DNA of 64,000 nt. Origin: Paraphoma chrysanthemicola. Its lineage: Eukaryota; Ascomycota; Dothideomycetes; Pleosporales; Phaeosphaeriaceae. The position numbers were made by a program, and so were the translations under genes. Positions 44,039-54,728 of the stretch are shown here, in pieces. The DNA is taken from positions 62,001 to 126,000 of the forward strand of contig JAGMWG010000030.1 in NCBI GenBank assembly GCA_020744225.1. The letters are read 5' to 3'. Each line of letters begins with the position of its first letter. The stretch's first letter is position 1. The notes under the pieces were generated by a model, which did not search any database, was not told where the DNA came from, and saw nothing but the letters and a program-made list of their open reading frames with translations.

Positions 44039-47026
44039 TGTGATCTGTATCCAGTCAGCTTAAGAGGCAAGCATGCTAAATATGATCTAAAAACCATACT
44101 GTGCCAAATAGGGTTTCGATAGTCTCAGTGAATCTGCGTACCTCCTGTTCGGGACCCTTTTGTGATGGAGTCAGAGGAATGTGTCGTTCATCTAAACGAC
44201 ACGCTTGTTGCAGTATGGTATTTTTTTGCTAGTTCTCTTACGCGTTCTGTCATTAAAAGTGAAATTGACGATTCATTTCGGACCGCCGCTACCGTGTTTG
44301 TATGCCTCACAAATGTTTTCACGCACGGCTATTCTCGGAGCAGTTCAGCGTCGACATGGGTGCCGTTTCCAAAAGCATACGCATCCGGCCATTATCACGG
44401 ACGCATATATCGAACGACAGTGACAACAGGGTGGTGTAGCCAAAGGAGCCACATGGTGCTGACAGCCATGCGACAGCTTCTCTCGTCTGGCATGGACCGT
44501 GCTATCTGGGATCTGTCACAAGCGGCTGACATAAACGAATCGCTTCCCGTCTTGAAGCGCAGAACAGCTTTGTTTGGAAGATTTTTCATTCAATCATTAT
44601 GGAAGGCCGGAGCAACTCAATCATGGTACCCCATGTAGGTGCTCATGCGAGGTCATCGCCATCTTCGTTTTGGTCATATTAGATCGTCTTAGCAGGTTTG
44701 GCTCGAAGCCTAAGCTACCGTGACAGCGTATCCGCCGCGTGAGGAAATCATCGACTTTCGCCCATGCAGTCATCGGACCTGTAACTTGCAGATTATGGCC
44801 TTTCGGGCACATTAATGTCTAGTCAATCAAGTTACATCTACTGCCCAAGAGCCGACTCTGCGTGACTTGATGGCTGCAGTTGAATAGATCTCCGGGCGAG
44901 GTAGTGGTGGTGACGAAAGGCTGACTCGGCGACTCAGACAGTGCGCTGGTACTGTATTCAGACCGACGGTACGCTGCCGGTGGAACATCACTATGTCCGT
45001 CACGGCATAATTTTACATGGATCACACGGCGTTATTCCCTCAGTATGATGGTTGCGTAATACAAGAATATGGTAGCCTTGCAGTCCTGTCTTGGAATTTG
45101 TCTAGAGCTGCTGCAGGTACAGTACAGAAGCGGTGCTGCCCGTGCAGTGGTCAAGCCGCCTCTTGGTAACCACGTACTGCGTATGATTTTACACACTAAG
45201 AATGGATCACTAGCCCAGTTTCATAGTCGGATATGGAACGCACAAACGATGCCGGCTTATGAGTCGTCCGAGAGAAAATGAGTTAAAGTAGCAGGCAAGG
45301 ACAAGATTTCGCTGCTAGAAAAAAGCACTCCATGAAGGCATCAAACAACGACAACCTCCACGCTCCAGATTGCCCAATTTTGATTATTTTGTGCGATTGG
45401 CCAGTACCGTAGCGACTGATTCCTGGCTCAGTACATCCTTGTTAGCTACGTATGCCGACATTGAGCGCTTGCGTCAGATATTGACGCCCGGACATTTCCC
45501 CAACCTGCATGGTACCAGGATATGGCGCTTGCTGACTATGCATCTCCAAATGAGCATCTTCAAGGTTTCTCTGCTTGTAAAGGTTCTCTGCTTGTTGATT
45601 GATAGGTGGAGCGGCCCGTTAGCGCTATCCCCAGCCTTCGATGCGGAACAATGAGGCATGCTCCCCCCTTGCACCGTGGACGCGTCACGGCACGACAAAA
45701 GAAGTGATCGTCGGCGGTCAATGCGGCGAGGCGGCTACAATGCATGCAGTCACTAAGCTAACCTCGACGTCGAGTCATTATCAGCCGCGAGTCGGGGTTC
45801 CCCACTGGCGCAAGCATGGATCATAAACTAGAGCTGACGCACACCCCAGCAGACCAGGTTATACATCGGGCTGGAAAGTGTAGCGGCAGCGCATTATGGT
45901 CATAGAGAGGGGTTCCCAGCCGGCGTGCGCGGCTAAAACACGTGTGTACATTGAGCGTTGGTTGGCGTGACACTAACAACATGACAGACGTAGCTTGCTG
46001 TGTTCAGAGTCCTTGTCGCGGATTGTACGAGGCGTGATCGGCGTGACTTTCGGGTACTGATGATTGCTGGGACGACAAACGACCGCACTTTCTGCGGCTT
46101 CATTCAGTATCAGAGATTGTGCGGATATGCCTGTGCCGCCTAACGCTTCTCGGCCCGATTGTGCTGACCATCCCTGAAGTGCAGTTCACATGATCGTGAA
46201 AGCATGCGCAAAGCGACACAGAAGCCGCGGCGTTTGTACTGTAGACCATTGGCGCGTTGGTTTCGAACTTCATCTCAAAAGGCATGGGAACCCCTCCAAC
46301 CACCCATGATCGAAACAGCCGCTGTCGCGGCTTGTACACAAAATTGTCTGCCGCGATGACCTCTCCCTCAGGGATGACCCCTCCCGTAGACGTTAGTAGA
46401 TATTCGTTAAAGTCGTAGCCGCCGTAATTCCAGTCCGCGTAGGTTGTGTGTCACCATCGTGGTGCTGAGCCAAATCCGTATGATCTTGTGCAACGCCTGT
46501 AAAAATAAGCAGAGCGCTCTGTTGCTGACAAGAGATTGCTTTTGCTCCGATCTCAGGTTGGAGTGACAGTTGATGTTTGACCTTGCACGTGTTCGTAGTG
46601 ACAGTGAATTTGAAAAGTACACCTCATAGTCGTCGCTCGCTTATGAGTCTGAGACGGTGTAGAGGTGCTTATTCTTTTGCGATGACGGCTCATCCTGCAC
46701 TAAATTTGTGCTCTAGAACACGGTCCGATAAGTCACTCTCTTTGTTCTCGTTATCGCGGCGCAACAATGGCTCGCCACGTTCTGAAATGGTGCCACCTCC
46801 GATATCCCTGTGCACAGAAGAACAAGGCCGGTCTGAATACAATGCTTGCACCACTTGCGCATGTTCCTGGGGAATTGATCAGCGCCAAGGCTTCACTCCA
46901 GTGCGATGGTAACAAATCGAGTATTAAGTGCTCCTGTCATGTTTTGCGGCTAAAATCACAGCCTCCCATAAGAGGCAGCTTTCCAATCATGTCTTCTTTT
47001 GTTGTAAAACGATTTCTCTCGTGACA
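44039..47026. other. Long gene-poor stretch
   Basis: No firmly supported gene. One minus-strand frame at about 46440-46100 is protein-like (DWNYGGYDFNEYLLTSTGG, then FVYKPRQRLFRSWVVGG) but has a TGA just upstream and no acceptor, so it may be a broken exon. A plus-strand frame at 44162-44638 has no recognisable features. Confidence 0.35.
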
Positions 47027-47629
47027 ATGGCATCAAACAACCATCATGCTTTTACTGCGCAGCCACCTTCTGCCTCGGCGCTGGGTTTAGGGGGACTGTT
47101 CGAATACGAAGGGAACATGAATTTTGATGCAACCAACGATTTCCAGCCCCAGCCGCCGTAAGTGCAGCCCATCTTCGTGCTCTGGATTGACTGACGCTGA
47201 CCACACGGCAGCGCCAAGAACGTGCCCTCAAACGAGTTGCAGATGATGCTAACTGCCCTGGAGCTGGTGACTGATTTATTAAATACAATCAAGAACGCAC
47301 AAGAAAGCAGACTGTCCGATGACAAACTGCAGGACGCGGCACTGTCGAAGTCAAACAAGAATCTCGGGTATCTGCACAAGCTGATCATCGAACTTCGATC
47401 AGAATTCGCACTCTTAGCAAAACTCGTGGAGAACCTTACAGTAAAAGTAGATAAGCAAATAAAGCAAGCGGAGGATACTCGTACGAAGTCAGTCTCCTCA
47501 GAAAACCAACTAAGTTGTGTGCTGATATGTTTCAGACACATAGTCCAAGAGGTTGTGTCTCAGGCCCTCCCGGCCATTGTCCATCAGATCATCAATCGAA
47601 ACAGCCATCATCATCCTCCGCAATCATGA
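47027..47629 (+). CDS. Small coiled-coil protein, one intron
   Basis: Exon 1 (47027-47157) and exon 2 (47212-47629) join across a 54-bp intron (GTAAGT to GGCAG, with a CTGAC branch-like site) to 182 residues. The N-terminus is low-complexity (NNHHAFTAQPPSASALGLGG). The rest is helical with heptad-like hydrophobics (LQMMLTALELVTDLLNTIKN, then LHKLIIELRSEFALLAKLVE). This suggests a coiled coil. A second intron at about 47484-47538 is possible (GTACGA to TTTCAG) and would give a shorter C-terminus. No family was recognised. Confidence 0.5.
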
Positions 47630-48093
47630 GCTGGCGGTGCTCAGTGTGATGGGACATACGTGACTCCACGCCAGCTCAGACTTTGTTCTGCTAGCGGCAT
47701 CTATGATTCACACAAGATCACACTTTGTCATTTCAGTTGTCATTTGGGTTGAAAGTCATTGTAGAGACAAAATTTTATTCTAAGAACCGACGAAAAGATC
47801 CCGTGGTGCTGTAGAGTTGGAGGACCGACCTGCTCTTGTTCATGCTTGAACGAGCTACTTCTACGCTTGCGCTTGCCCTTTACCGTGATGAGGCCTTGTA
47901 CAAATACTTTCTCTACTGCTATCAAGCCATACGATGGTGATGCATTCCAAAATGTTATACGAAGTTCTGCCGTCATCGGTTACCTCCCAAGTACTTCTGT
48001 AATTTAGTCAAGCTTGCAGATATATGGTTATTGATTTGTGCAACACTTCACATAAGAGGGTCGGTTCAAGCTTTTAATTTGGGTATCCTTGCA
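47630..48093. other. Intergenic region between convergent genes
   Basis: A minus-strand frame at 47740-47976 (79 codons with stop, ATG start) is the only candidate and has no recognisable features. Nothing else was seen. Confidence 0.35.
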
Positions 48094-48736
48094 TTATATC
48101 TGACGCCGTTGCATTTCTTCAAGTCTCTGCTTCAGTTTAGTGGCTCTGTGTGTAAAAAGTTCGCAGTCGTTGACGAGACTCGTATCATTGACCATTGGAA
48201 AATTGACGTCTTGTGACCAGAACCCAAAAGTCCCTTCATCTGGGAATTCTACCGGATCGAGATGATTTGGAAAGACTTGGGAGGGCTGTGAGAGTTCCGC
48301 GTTTCGTACGATGCGAGAAAGCGCCGTCTGCGCGTCTCGCAAACGTCGCATGCCTTCTGCGCTGTCGATCTTCTTCTCGCGAGCCATCTCTTCAATTTCC
48401 AGTGCATTCTGCTTAAGGCGCTCGATTGGATCTAGTGTTGGTACGTCCTCGCTCGATGAGCACCCAATCGCTGACTGTCTGGGCGCATTTGCTTCGACTG
48501 CGTCCTCCTCAGGCTGTTCAATGCTACTACCGCCTTCAGTCAGCCCAGCATCTTTGCGAGCTTTGGCCTTCCTTGCTTGCGTTCAGTAGCAATCCAGTAC
48601 ACGGCTCGTTCACCCACCTTAATCTCTCATTCCTCTTGTTTACCCTGTTTTGAATCTTTCTTCTCTCCTTGGGATCGGTCGAATCGATGAGTGGACTGGG
48701 TGTCCTAGATGTGTGCCTTCTTCTATTGGGTGCCAT
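48094..48736 (-). CDS. bZIP-type transcription factor with a short zipper region, one intron
   Basis: Exon 1 (48736-48618) and exon 2 (48571-48094) join across a 46-bp intron (GTGGGT to CAAG) to 198 residues. The basic region at residues 22-45 (DPKERRKIQNRVNKRN) follows the fungal bZIP signature with the invariant Asn and Arg. The intron falls inside this region, as is usual for such genes. After splicing it continues as ERLRKAKARKDAG. A classical heptad Leu zipper does not follow directly. A helical segment comes later (IERLKQNALEIEEMAREKKI). The C-terminus also looks helical (HRATKLKQRLEEMQRRQI). It is probably a nuclear DNA-binding regulator. The target is unknown. Confidence 0.7.
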
Positions 48737-49805
48737 TTCGAAGATATCACCAAGGACACAATGAGGTCGAGTCTCGAAGGGTCGCTCTTGTCACGAAACC
48801 TAATTACTAGCGGAAGCATGACCGTGATATGCTACAAAGTAGTGGTGCTTGTGATGACAGTTCGGCTCTTCCAGCATAACTTCCAGTTTCTCGCCATCAC
48901 TTCCGTCCTTGAATGCAAGGTCAGCATCCCGTTGAGCTCTGAACGCAAAACGCAATTTAGTTACCACTCCCACTTAACCAATTTCGGAGGGTAAGCGGCG
49001 GTTTGCTGTGTTCGGAGCGTCCGTAATTGCTCTATGGGGACTGTTTCCGTCTTCGTGTCGAGGTGCCGCGGGTCTTACCTGTCGTTGCTAGAATTGCCGA
49101 GGATCGGAACGAGGTCAGCGACGCTATGCGACAATACTGGCGAAATCCAGACGCAATGGATGGCAGCGTCACAAAGGTTTAACGCAGACGTACGGCACAG
49201 TCGAGAGCAGCTCAACACAAACCCTGCTAGCGCTATCAGCGCGGCTCACTCGTACCGTGCTGTCGGATTTGGGGCGGCAAAGTTATACCCCGGATAGCCA
49301 ATGCTGCGGGTTTGGTCATCAATGCAAGCCAGGGGTAAGAGGGGATCTCAACTAGTTCCCCCGGTCGTTCTTGGCATGTCGCATCGTGATTCCCAGAGGG
49401 CGCTTGGCTGGGATGCGAAGGAACCACTGACACGAGTGGAGGAATAGGAGTGTTATTAGCACTCAGTTGATGACAGCGTATAATGTGGCAGGTACAAGTA
49501 GAGCCTGGGCGATAGGTCAGCTCCTGTCACTGCAACATTACCTCGGGTCTGAGATGATATATACGGGCATGACGGCTGACTCATTACCCATGGAAGTAGA
49601 GAATTTTACCTACGATGGTGCTCAAGATTACGACTTGCACTCGTCATATGTCATCTCGACTCGGCGAGTGTGATTCCTCGATCGTTTTGTCCAACACTGT
49701 CTTTCCTTGCAGTTCTTATCGCTGTGCTGCTCCTGTACAGTACTGGCTCTACATTGCTACAGCACGTCAGTACTGGGACCCTTCTAGGATCGCGGGGACC
49801 ACAAA
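48737..49805. other. Intergenic region
   Basis: No gene was recognised. The bZIP promoter should lie in the first part. Confidence 0.35.
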
Positions 49806-50320
49806 GTCGTGTACAGTGCTGACCGGTATCGGTTTCCGGATCTTGCACTTCGCGTGTTCTCGCCGCACGGTCTTCCGCTTTTACGCTTACTATTCTAGTA
49901 CTAGCCTACGCACGGGTCTACTGTAATTAATTCTAGTTCGTGCGGCTCAGAATCACTGAGTCATCCTCCTGACTCGTGCATCATTCGTAGTTGCTGGTAA
50001 AACTAAAGAGCATCGCGCTGCACGCCACTAAGTCCTTATAAGAGTAAGTTAATGTGTTGGACATTATACACGCTACTTCTAAGTTACACATCTCGTTCAC
50101 AAATCTCTGCACTGAGGGAACATCCTGACTTTGCCGAGTCTTAATTCTCTTCTTGGCCTGACCTAGCGTGTAGCGCCTCTCGCTGTAGGGCTGCGAAGTG
50201 GTTGCGACATGCAATACTTGTTGGGTGCTTAGGGCCAAGCTGTTGAGTGTACCCATCGTACGCTCGCTGGTATAGCTCTGTTGCTTCTGCGTAGCGACGT
50301 AACGTGTGCAAGAGAAAAGC
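49806..50320 (-). repeat. Inverted duplication, arm A (TPR gene 3' end and downstream DNA)
   Basis: On the minus strand this arm covers the last codons of the TPR gene and about 330 bp after its stop. It matches the plus-strand sequence 54145-54601 and then 60587-60614. Shared words include CGTCGCTACGCAGAAGCAAC, GCAACCACTTCGCAGCCCTA, GCGTGTATAATGTCCAA and GGAAGACCGTGCGGCGAGAA. This arm is uninterrupted where the other carries the LINE, so it shows the empty insertion site at 49842-49857. Confidence 0.85.
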
Positions 50321-52853
50321 AAGACAGTAGACAGACGTCAGGGTATCGGGGTGCCGCACTCCCAGCTCCTTCTCGTACCCTTCCAGCGCTCGCCGGTTCA
50401 GCTTCTCAGCGTCCCCGTACTTGCCCTGATACCGTAACACCAACGCCAGGTTGTCCACGCTCGTCAGCGTATAGGGGTGGTGTTCCCCTAGCTCCTTCTC
50501 GTACCCTTCTAGCGCTCGCCGGTTGAGCTTCTCTGCGTCCCCGTACTTGCCCTGATACTGCAGCACCAACGCCAGATTGCCCACGCTCGTCAGCGTGTCG
50601 GGGTGGTGATCCCCTAGCTCCTTCTCCCTCCCTTCCTGCGCTCGCCGGCTCAGCTTCTCTGCGTCCCCGTACTTCCCCTGATACTGCAGCACGGCCGCCA
50701 GGTTGTTCACGCTCATCAGCGTGGAGGGGTGGTGTTCCCCTAGCTCCTTCTCGCTCCCTTCCAGCGCTCGCCGGTTCAGCTTCTCTGCGTCCTCGTACTT
50801 GCCCTGATACTGCAGCACCAACGCCAGGCTGCTCACGCTCGTCAGCGTAGAGGGGTGGTGTTCCCCTAGCTCCTTCTCGTACCCTTCCAGCGCTCGCCGG
50901 TTCAGCTTCTCTGCGTCCTCGTACTTCCCCTGATACTGCAGCACGCCCGCCAGGTTGTTCACGCTCGTCAGCGTGTCTGGGTGGTGTTCTCCTAGCTCCT
51001 TCTCCCTCCCTTCCAGCGCTCGCCGATTCAGCTTCTCTGCGTCCCCGTACTTCCCCTGATACCGCAACACCAACGCCAGGTTGTCCACGCTCGTCAGCGT
51101 AGAGGGGTGGTGTTCCCCTAGCTCCTTCTCGTACCCTTCCAGCGCTCGCCGGTTCAGCTTCTCTGCGGCCCCGTACTTGCCCTGATACTGCAGCACCAAC
51201 GCCAGGACGGCAACGCTAGTCAGTGTCTCGTTCTTGCTTAGCCCAAACACACGTTCCCGAGTTGTGACCGCCTTAGCTGCGACTGCTTGCGCTGAGGCAT
51301 AGCTCCCTTTCATCCATAGATACCACGCTGCGTTCGTGAGCACCTGCGCCCATGCCTTCTGCGCCTCTTGAGAAACGGGCTCACTGTGATAGAGTGGTTC
51401 GGCATGTGGAAGCAGCTGCTGGCACCTCGCCCAGTTCTTATACTCCCCGTTAGGCAGCTCTTGTGCCATAAGCACTAAGAATCTCTGCTCCCACTGCTCT
51501 GTGTTGCCAAACGACGACAGCCACACTCGCGTGCAGAACTGCACCAGAGCGTGCATCTCGCATGTGTCGTTGTCTGCTGTCATTGATACTAAGGAGTACG
51601 CCTGCAATGTGTCCAGATCCTCGTCGAACCTGCTGTTAGCCTCCTCCTCGTCTTCTGCAGCATTCACGTGTGCTGTGTCCTTGCTGTATCTTCGCAGCGT
51701 CGACTCAGGTATGCCCTGCGGGTTGAAGAAGCTCATCAGCGACAGCAGCTCAGCAGCCGACCACCGCTCCCACTGGATCTGCTCAAACGACATCTGCCAC
51801 GTCGCCACCACCGAGTTTGACGCGCTCTCGTCGCGGCGCAGCTCACCCGCGTCCCAGTTGAGCAGGCTCTCTCGCTTCTCGTTGCTCCGTCGAAACTCGA
51901 TAAGATAGCCTGCGACTGTCATACGCGCGCGCCGGTTAATGTAAGCAGCCGCCTGAGTGATAGCGAGAGGTATGCTGTCGAGTGCTTGTAGCAGCTCTAC
52001 TGCGCTGTCTTTACTTGGCGGATCATGCAGCTTGTTGCGAAGCAGCTGCAGCCCTTCGTCCTCGTCCATAGCGAGCACCTCCTTGATTCTGTTGTAGCCG
52101 TCTGCTAGCCTGACCGCTGCATCTTTGCTACGCGACGTGACCAGTATTGCTCCGTTGCAGCTCTGCGGAAGGTAGGTAGCCAGTGGTGTCTGCGCGTCGG
52201 CGTCTGCCTCGATGCGCTGCTGCTTCTGCGATGGGTGGAAAGTCTCTACATCGTCGACGTTGTCTACGATCATCACCCACCGCCCGTTCGCCTCGTCCCG
52301 CAGCCACTCGCTGACCAGCCGCAGCACGTTCGCCTTTGGGTCGCTCCTCTCTGGCAGCTGCAGCCGGTCTGCGATGTCTCTGTACGCTTCCTCGAACCGG
52401 GCGCGGGTGCTGGCGTGCACCCAGAAGACGAAGGTCTGCGGGCTCGCATCGCGGACGCTGTGGGCGTACTGCAGGGCGATTTGCGACTTGCTGTGGTCTG
52501 TCAGGACTGTAAGGTGCACGAGGTAGATATCTCTGCGTCGACGTACCCGACCCCACCAAGGCCCACCAGCGCCGCCCGCGCGCCTGGTCCCGCGCACTTG
52601 TCGCGCACCCAGGCGACGACCGCAGGCCGGTCGACGAAGTCGGGGTCCCGCGCGAACGGCACCGTCGAAAACGGTATAAGCTTGCGCTTGTTCCCTGATG
52701 ATCGTTAGTCCCGCGACAGTACGGCCGATTAGCTGTTAGCGTACCGTCTGCTGGACGGGACCCGAAGTTGAAGTTCATTGTTCCACCGGGACCACATTGT
52801 GGAGCGGGTATAGCGATATGAGCATCGAAGGGTCCGTGGAACGTGCTCGCCAT
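50141..52853 (-). CDS. NB-ARC/TPR NLR lacking a HET domain, two introns
   Basis: Exons 52853-52745, 52694-52547 and 52490-50141 join in frame to 868 residues. The 56-bp intron at 52491-52546 splits the P-loop, which reads GLGGVGKSQIALQYAH only after splicing. Other NB-ARC marks are RWVMIVDNVDDVETF (Walker B), GAILVTSRSKDAAV (RNBS-B/sensor) and DSIPLAITQAAAYI (GLPL-like). A winged-helix region follows, then TPR_10 repeats to the C-terminus. The protein begins with the linker (FHGPFDAHIAIPAP, then GGTMNFNFGS) that in homologous HET-NLRs sits after the HET domain, and it has no HET domain itself. It is probably a sensor that oligomerises. The divergent neighbour carries the HET domain and the same linker. 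It is intact by eye. Confidence 0.87.
50216..51223 (-). repeat. Eight 126-bp TPR-coding repeats, seven nearly identical
   Basis: Units are 42 codons (LTSVxNLALVLQYQGKYGDA, then EKLNRRALEGYEKELGEHHP and xT). Seven units are almost the same in DNA. The last (50216-50341: CLAFLLHTLRRYAEATELY) is divergent and caps the array. Differences are concentrated at a few codons, such as G(Y/R/S)EKELG, HHP(S/D/Y)T and NLA(L/G/A)VL. Confidence 0.88.
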
Positions 52854-53114
52854 CGATGCAGCGAGACGGCGTTCTCGTATAATCTGGCAATCTCGCAGAG
52901 CTGAGACAAACGGCTAAATGGAACGCAGAGACGATGTGCAGCTGCGCCTGCTGCACGGCTGCCAAGCGCACCTCAGCCGCAGCCGTGGACGCTTGCATGG
53001 TCAGCCGTCTACATGCAACTCCAAGTTTTCCCATCTTCTCGTACCCTCATTCTGCCCTTTTTGATTGAGGAGACAGCTCACTTGGAGCTGACCATCTGAT
53101 TTAGACTATCCACG
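52854..53114. promoter_or_regulatory. Shared promoter region of the divergent NLR and HET genes
   Basis: The two start codons face away from each other and are 261 bp apart. Both genes must take their promoters from this stretch or from each other's coding DNA, so joint regulation is possible. No specific site was identified. Confidence 0.5.
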
Positions 53115-54035
53115 ATGCGCCTTCTGCAGCGCAACAACGACAGACAATACACTTCGACCGAGTTTATAGGCGAGACTATACCACGTTATGCCATCTTGTC
53201 TCATACTTGGGGAGCAGATCATGACGAGGTCACTTTGGCAGATCTCGAGAACCACACAGGCACAGATAAGGCCGGCTACAAGAAGCTTCAGTTCTGCGCA
53301 GACCAGGCTGCCAAGCATGGTCTCCACTACTTCTGGGTAGACACTTGCTGCATCGATAAGTCAAGCAGCGCAGAGCTCACCGAGGCTATCAACTCCATGT
53401 TTTCTTGGTACCGTGACGCTGCTCGATGCTACGTCTATCTGCCCGACGTTTCGATCGACAGTCTCACCAGCGGTCCGCCCACCCAGCAAGACTGGTACCC
53501 TGCTTTCCAGCAAAGTAGATGGTTCACACGAGGCTGGACGCTGCAGGAGCTAGTGGCCCCCGTATCGGTCGAATTCTTCTCAGTCCAAGGTCAGCGAGTC
53601 GGTAACAAATACTCGCTGTTGCGAGAGTTACATGACATCACCGGGATCAGCCTTGAAGCTCTTCAAGGGAGCCCGCTGGAAGGATTCAGCGTTGATGAGC
53701 GCATGTCATGGGTAGGGCAACGTAAGACGAAGCGTGAGGAAGACATGGCATACTCGCTGCTGGGCATCTTTGACGTGCACATGCCGCTCATATATGGAGA
53801 AGGTCAGAAGAAGGCGTTTGCACGTCTGCAGAGGGAGATCAACACAAGTTCTGACGAAGGGCGTTCGTATCTGCCTCAGAGCGAGATGTCGCAAGAACAA
53901 GGCCAGACTACGCATTCGTACCATGGACCTGTATTCGATGGGCCTATATCAGGTCGGTATGTAGTGCCAGGAACGCACGTCACAGGGGGTACAGTCAACT
54001 TTGACTTTAGCGAAGGACGTGATGTCCGTCGATAG
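53115..54035 (+). CDS. HET-domain protein ending in the NLR linker
   Basis: The 306-residue protein has a full HET domain of the HET-D/HET-E type: YAILSHTWGADHDEVTLADL, FWVDTCCIDKSSSAELTEAI, SRWFTRGWTLQELVAPVSVE and EEDMAYSLLGIFDVHMPLIY, then GEGQKKAFARLQREI. After the HET domain comes the linker SYHGPVFDGPISGRYVVPGT, then HVTGGTVNFDFSE, which in related genes leads to NB-ARC. Here it stops at once (54033-54035). About 110 bp on, the sequence matches the 3' end of the neighbour TPR gene, so NB-ARC and most TPR coding sequence has been deleted. The HET domain itself appears intact. It could work alone or with the divergent NB-ARC/TPR protein. Confidence 0.87.
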   Translation: MRLLQRNNDRQYTSTEFIGETIPRYAILSHTWGADHDEVTLADLENHTGTDKAGYKKLQFCADQAAKHGLHYFWVDTCCIDKSSSAELTEAINSMFSWYRDAARCYVYLPDVSIDSLTSGPPTQQDWYPAFQQSRWFTRGWTLQELVAPVSVEFFSVQGQRVGNKYSLLRELHDITGISLEALQGSPLEGFSVDERMSWVGQRKTKREEDMAYSLLGIFDVHMPLIYGEGQKKAFARLQREINTSSDEGRSYLPQSEMSQEQGQTTHSYHGPVFDGPISGRYVVPGTHVTGGTVNFDFSEGRDVRR

Positions 54036-54144
54036 TAGCAAGCAGCAGCTCGACAGCTCGATCAGCAGTTATATCAGCCTGCTGATATGCCAAATCTGAT
54101 TTTTCCGTGAAGTGACCAGCGAGCGCAGACATCAGCGGGCTCGA

Positions 54145-54601
54145 TCAAGTCGTCTCTTACGCACGCTGCGTCGCTACGCAGAAGCAACAGAGTTATACCG
54201 TACTAGCAAGCATACGATGGGTACACTCAACAGCTTAGCCAAATGCACACAAAGAGCATTGCATGTCGCAACCACTTCGCAGCCCTACAGCGAGAGGCGC
54301 TGCACGCTAGGTCAGGCCAAGATGAGAATTCAGACTCAGAGATTCGTGGACGGGATGTGAAACTCTGAAGTCGCGTGTATAATGTCCAATAAATCACTCT
54401 TTTAAGGTCCTGTTGTTGTGCAGCGCGATGTCTGTTTGATTTTGCCAGCAACTACGAATGATGCACGAGTCAGGACGGATGACTAAGTGATTCTGAGCTG
54501 AACGACATGGAATTAATTACGGGCAAACCCCTGCGTATGCTATTACTGAAATGGTAAGCGCAAAAGCGGAAGACCGTGCGGCGAGAACACGCGAAGTGCA
54601 A
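54145..54601 (+). repeat. Inverted duplication, arm B
   Basis: This is the plus-strand partner of 49806-50320. It begins with the remnant of the last TPR unit (LRRYAEATELY at about 54156-54200) and runs through the same downstream DNA up to the LINE insertion. It resumes at 60587-60614. It contains a small deletion relative to arm A near 54330. Confidence 0.85.
54588..54601 (+). repeat. Left target-site duplication of the LINE
   Basis: CACGCGAAGTGCAA occurs here and again at 60573-60586, on the two sides of the LINE. Arm A of the inverted duplication has the same word once, uninterrupted. The first two bases could belong to the 3' tail repeat. Confidence 0.88.
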
Positions 54602-54728
54602 AAAAACACGACAACAGCGAGAATCCTACCTTTTGGAATTGACGAAGTTCAGCGCACGTAAACGTCTGTCCGAGACGCCTGAAGATCAGTCATCACCCAG
54701 AAGCAGCGCCCACTGTTTTTGAGGCGTC

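Noticed and set aside
44162..44638. 158-codon plus-strand frame
   Set aside because: Composition and motifs are not those of a known protein and no splice-supported neighbours exist.
50281..50526. Repeated frame opposite the TPR array
   Set aside because: It is the antisense shadow of the 126-bp repeats.
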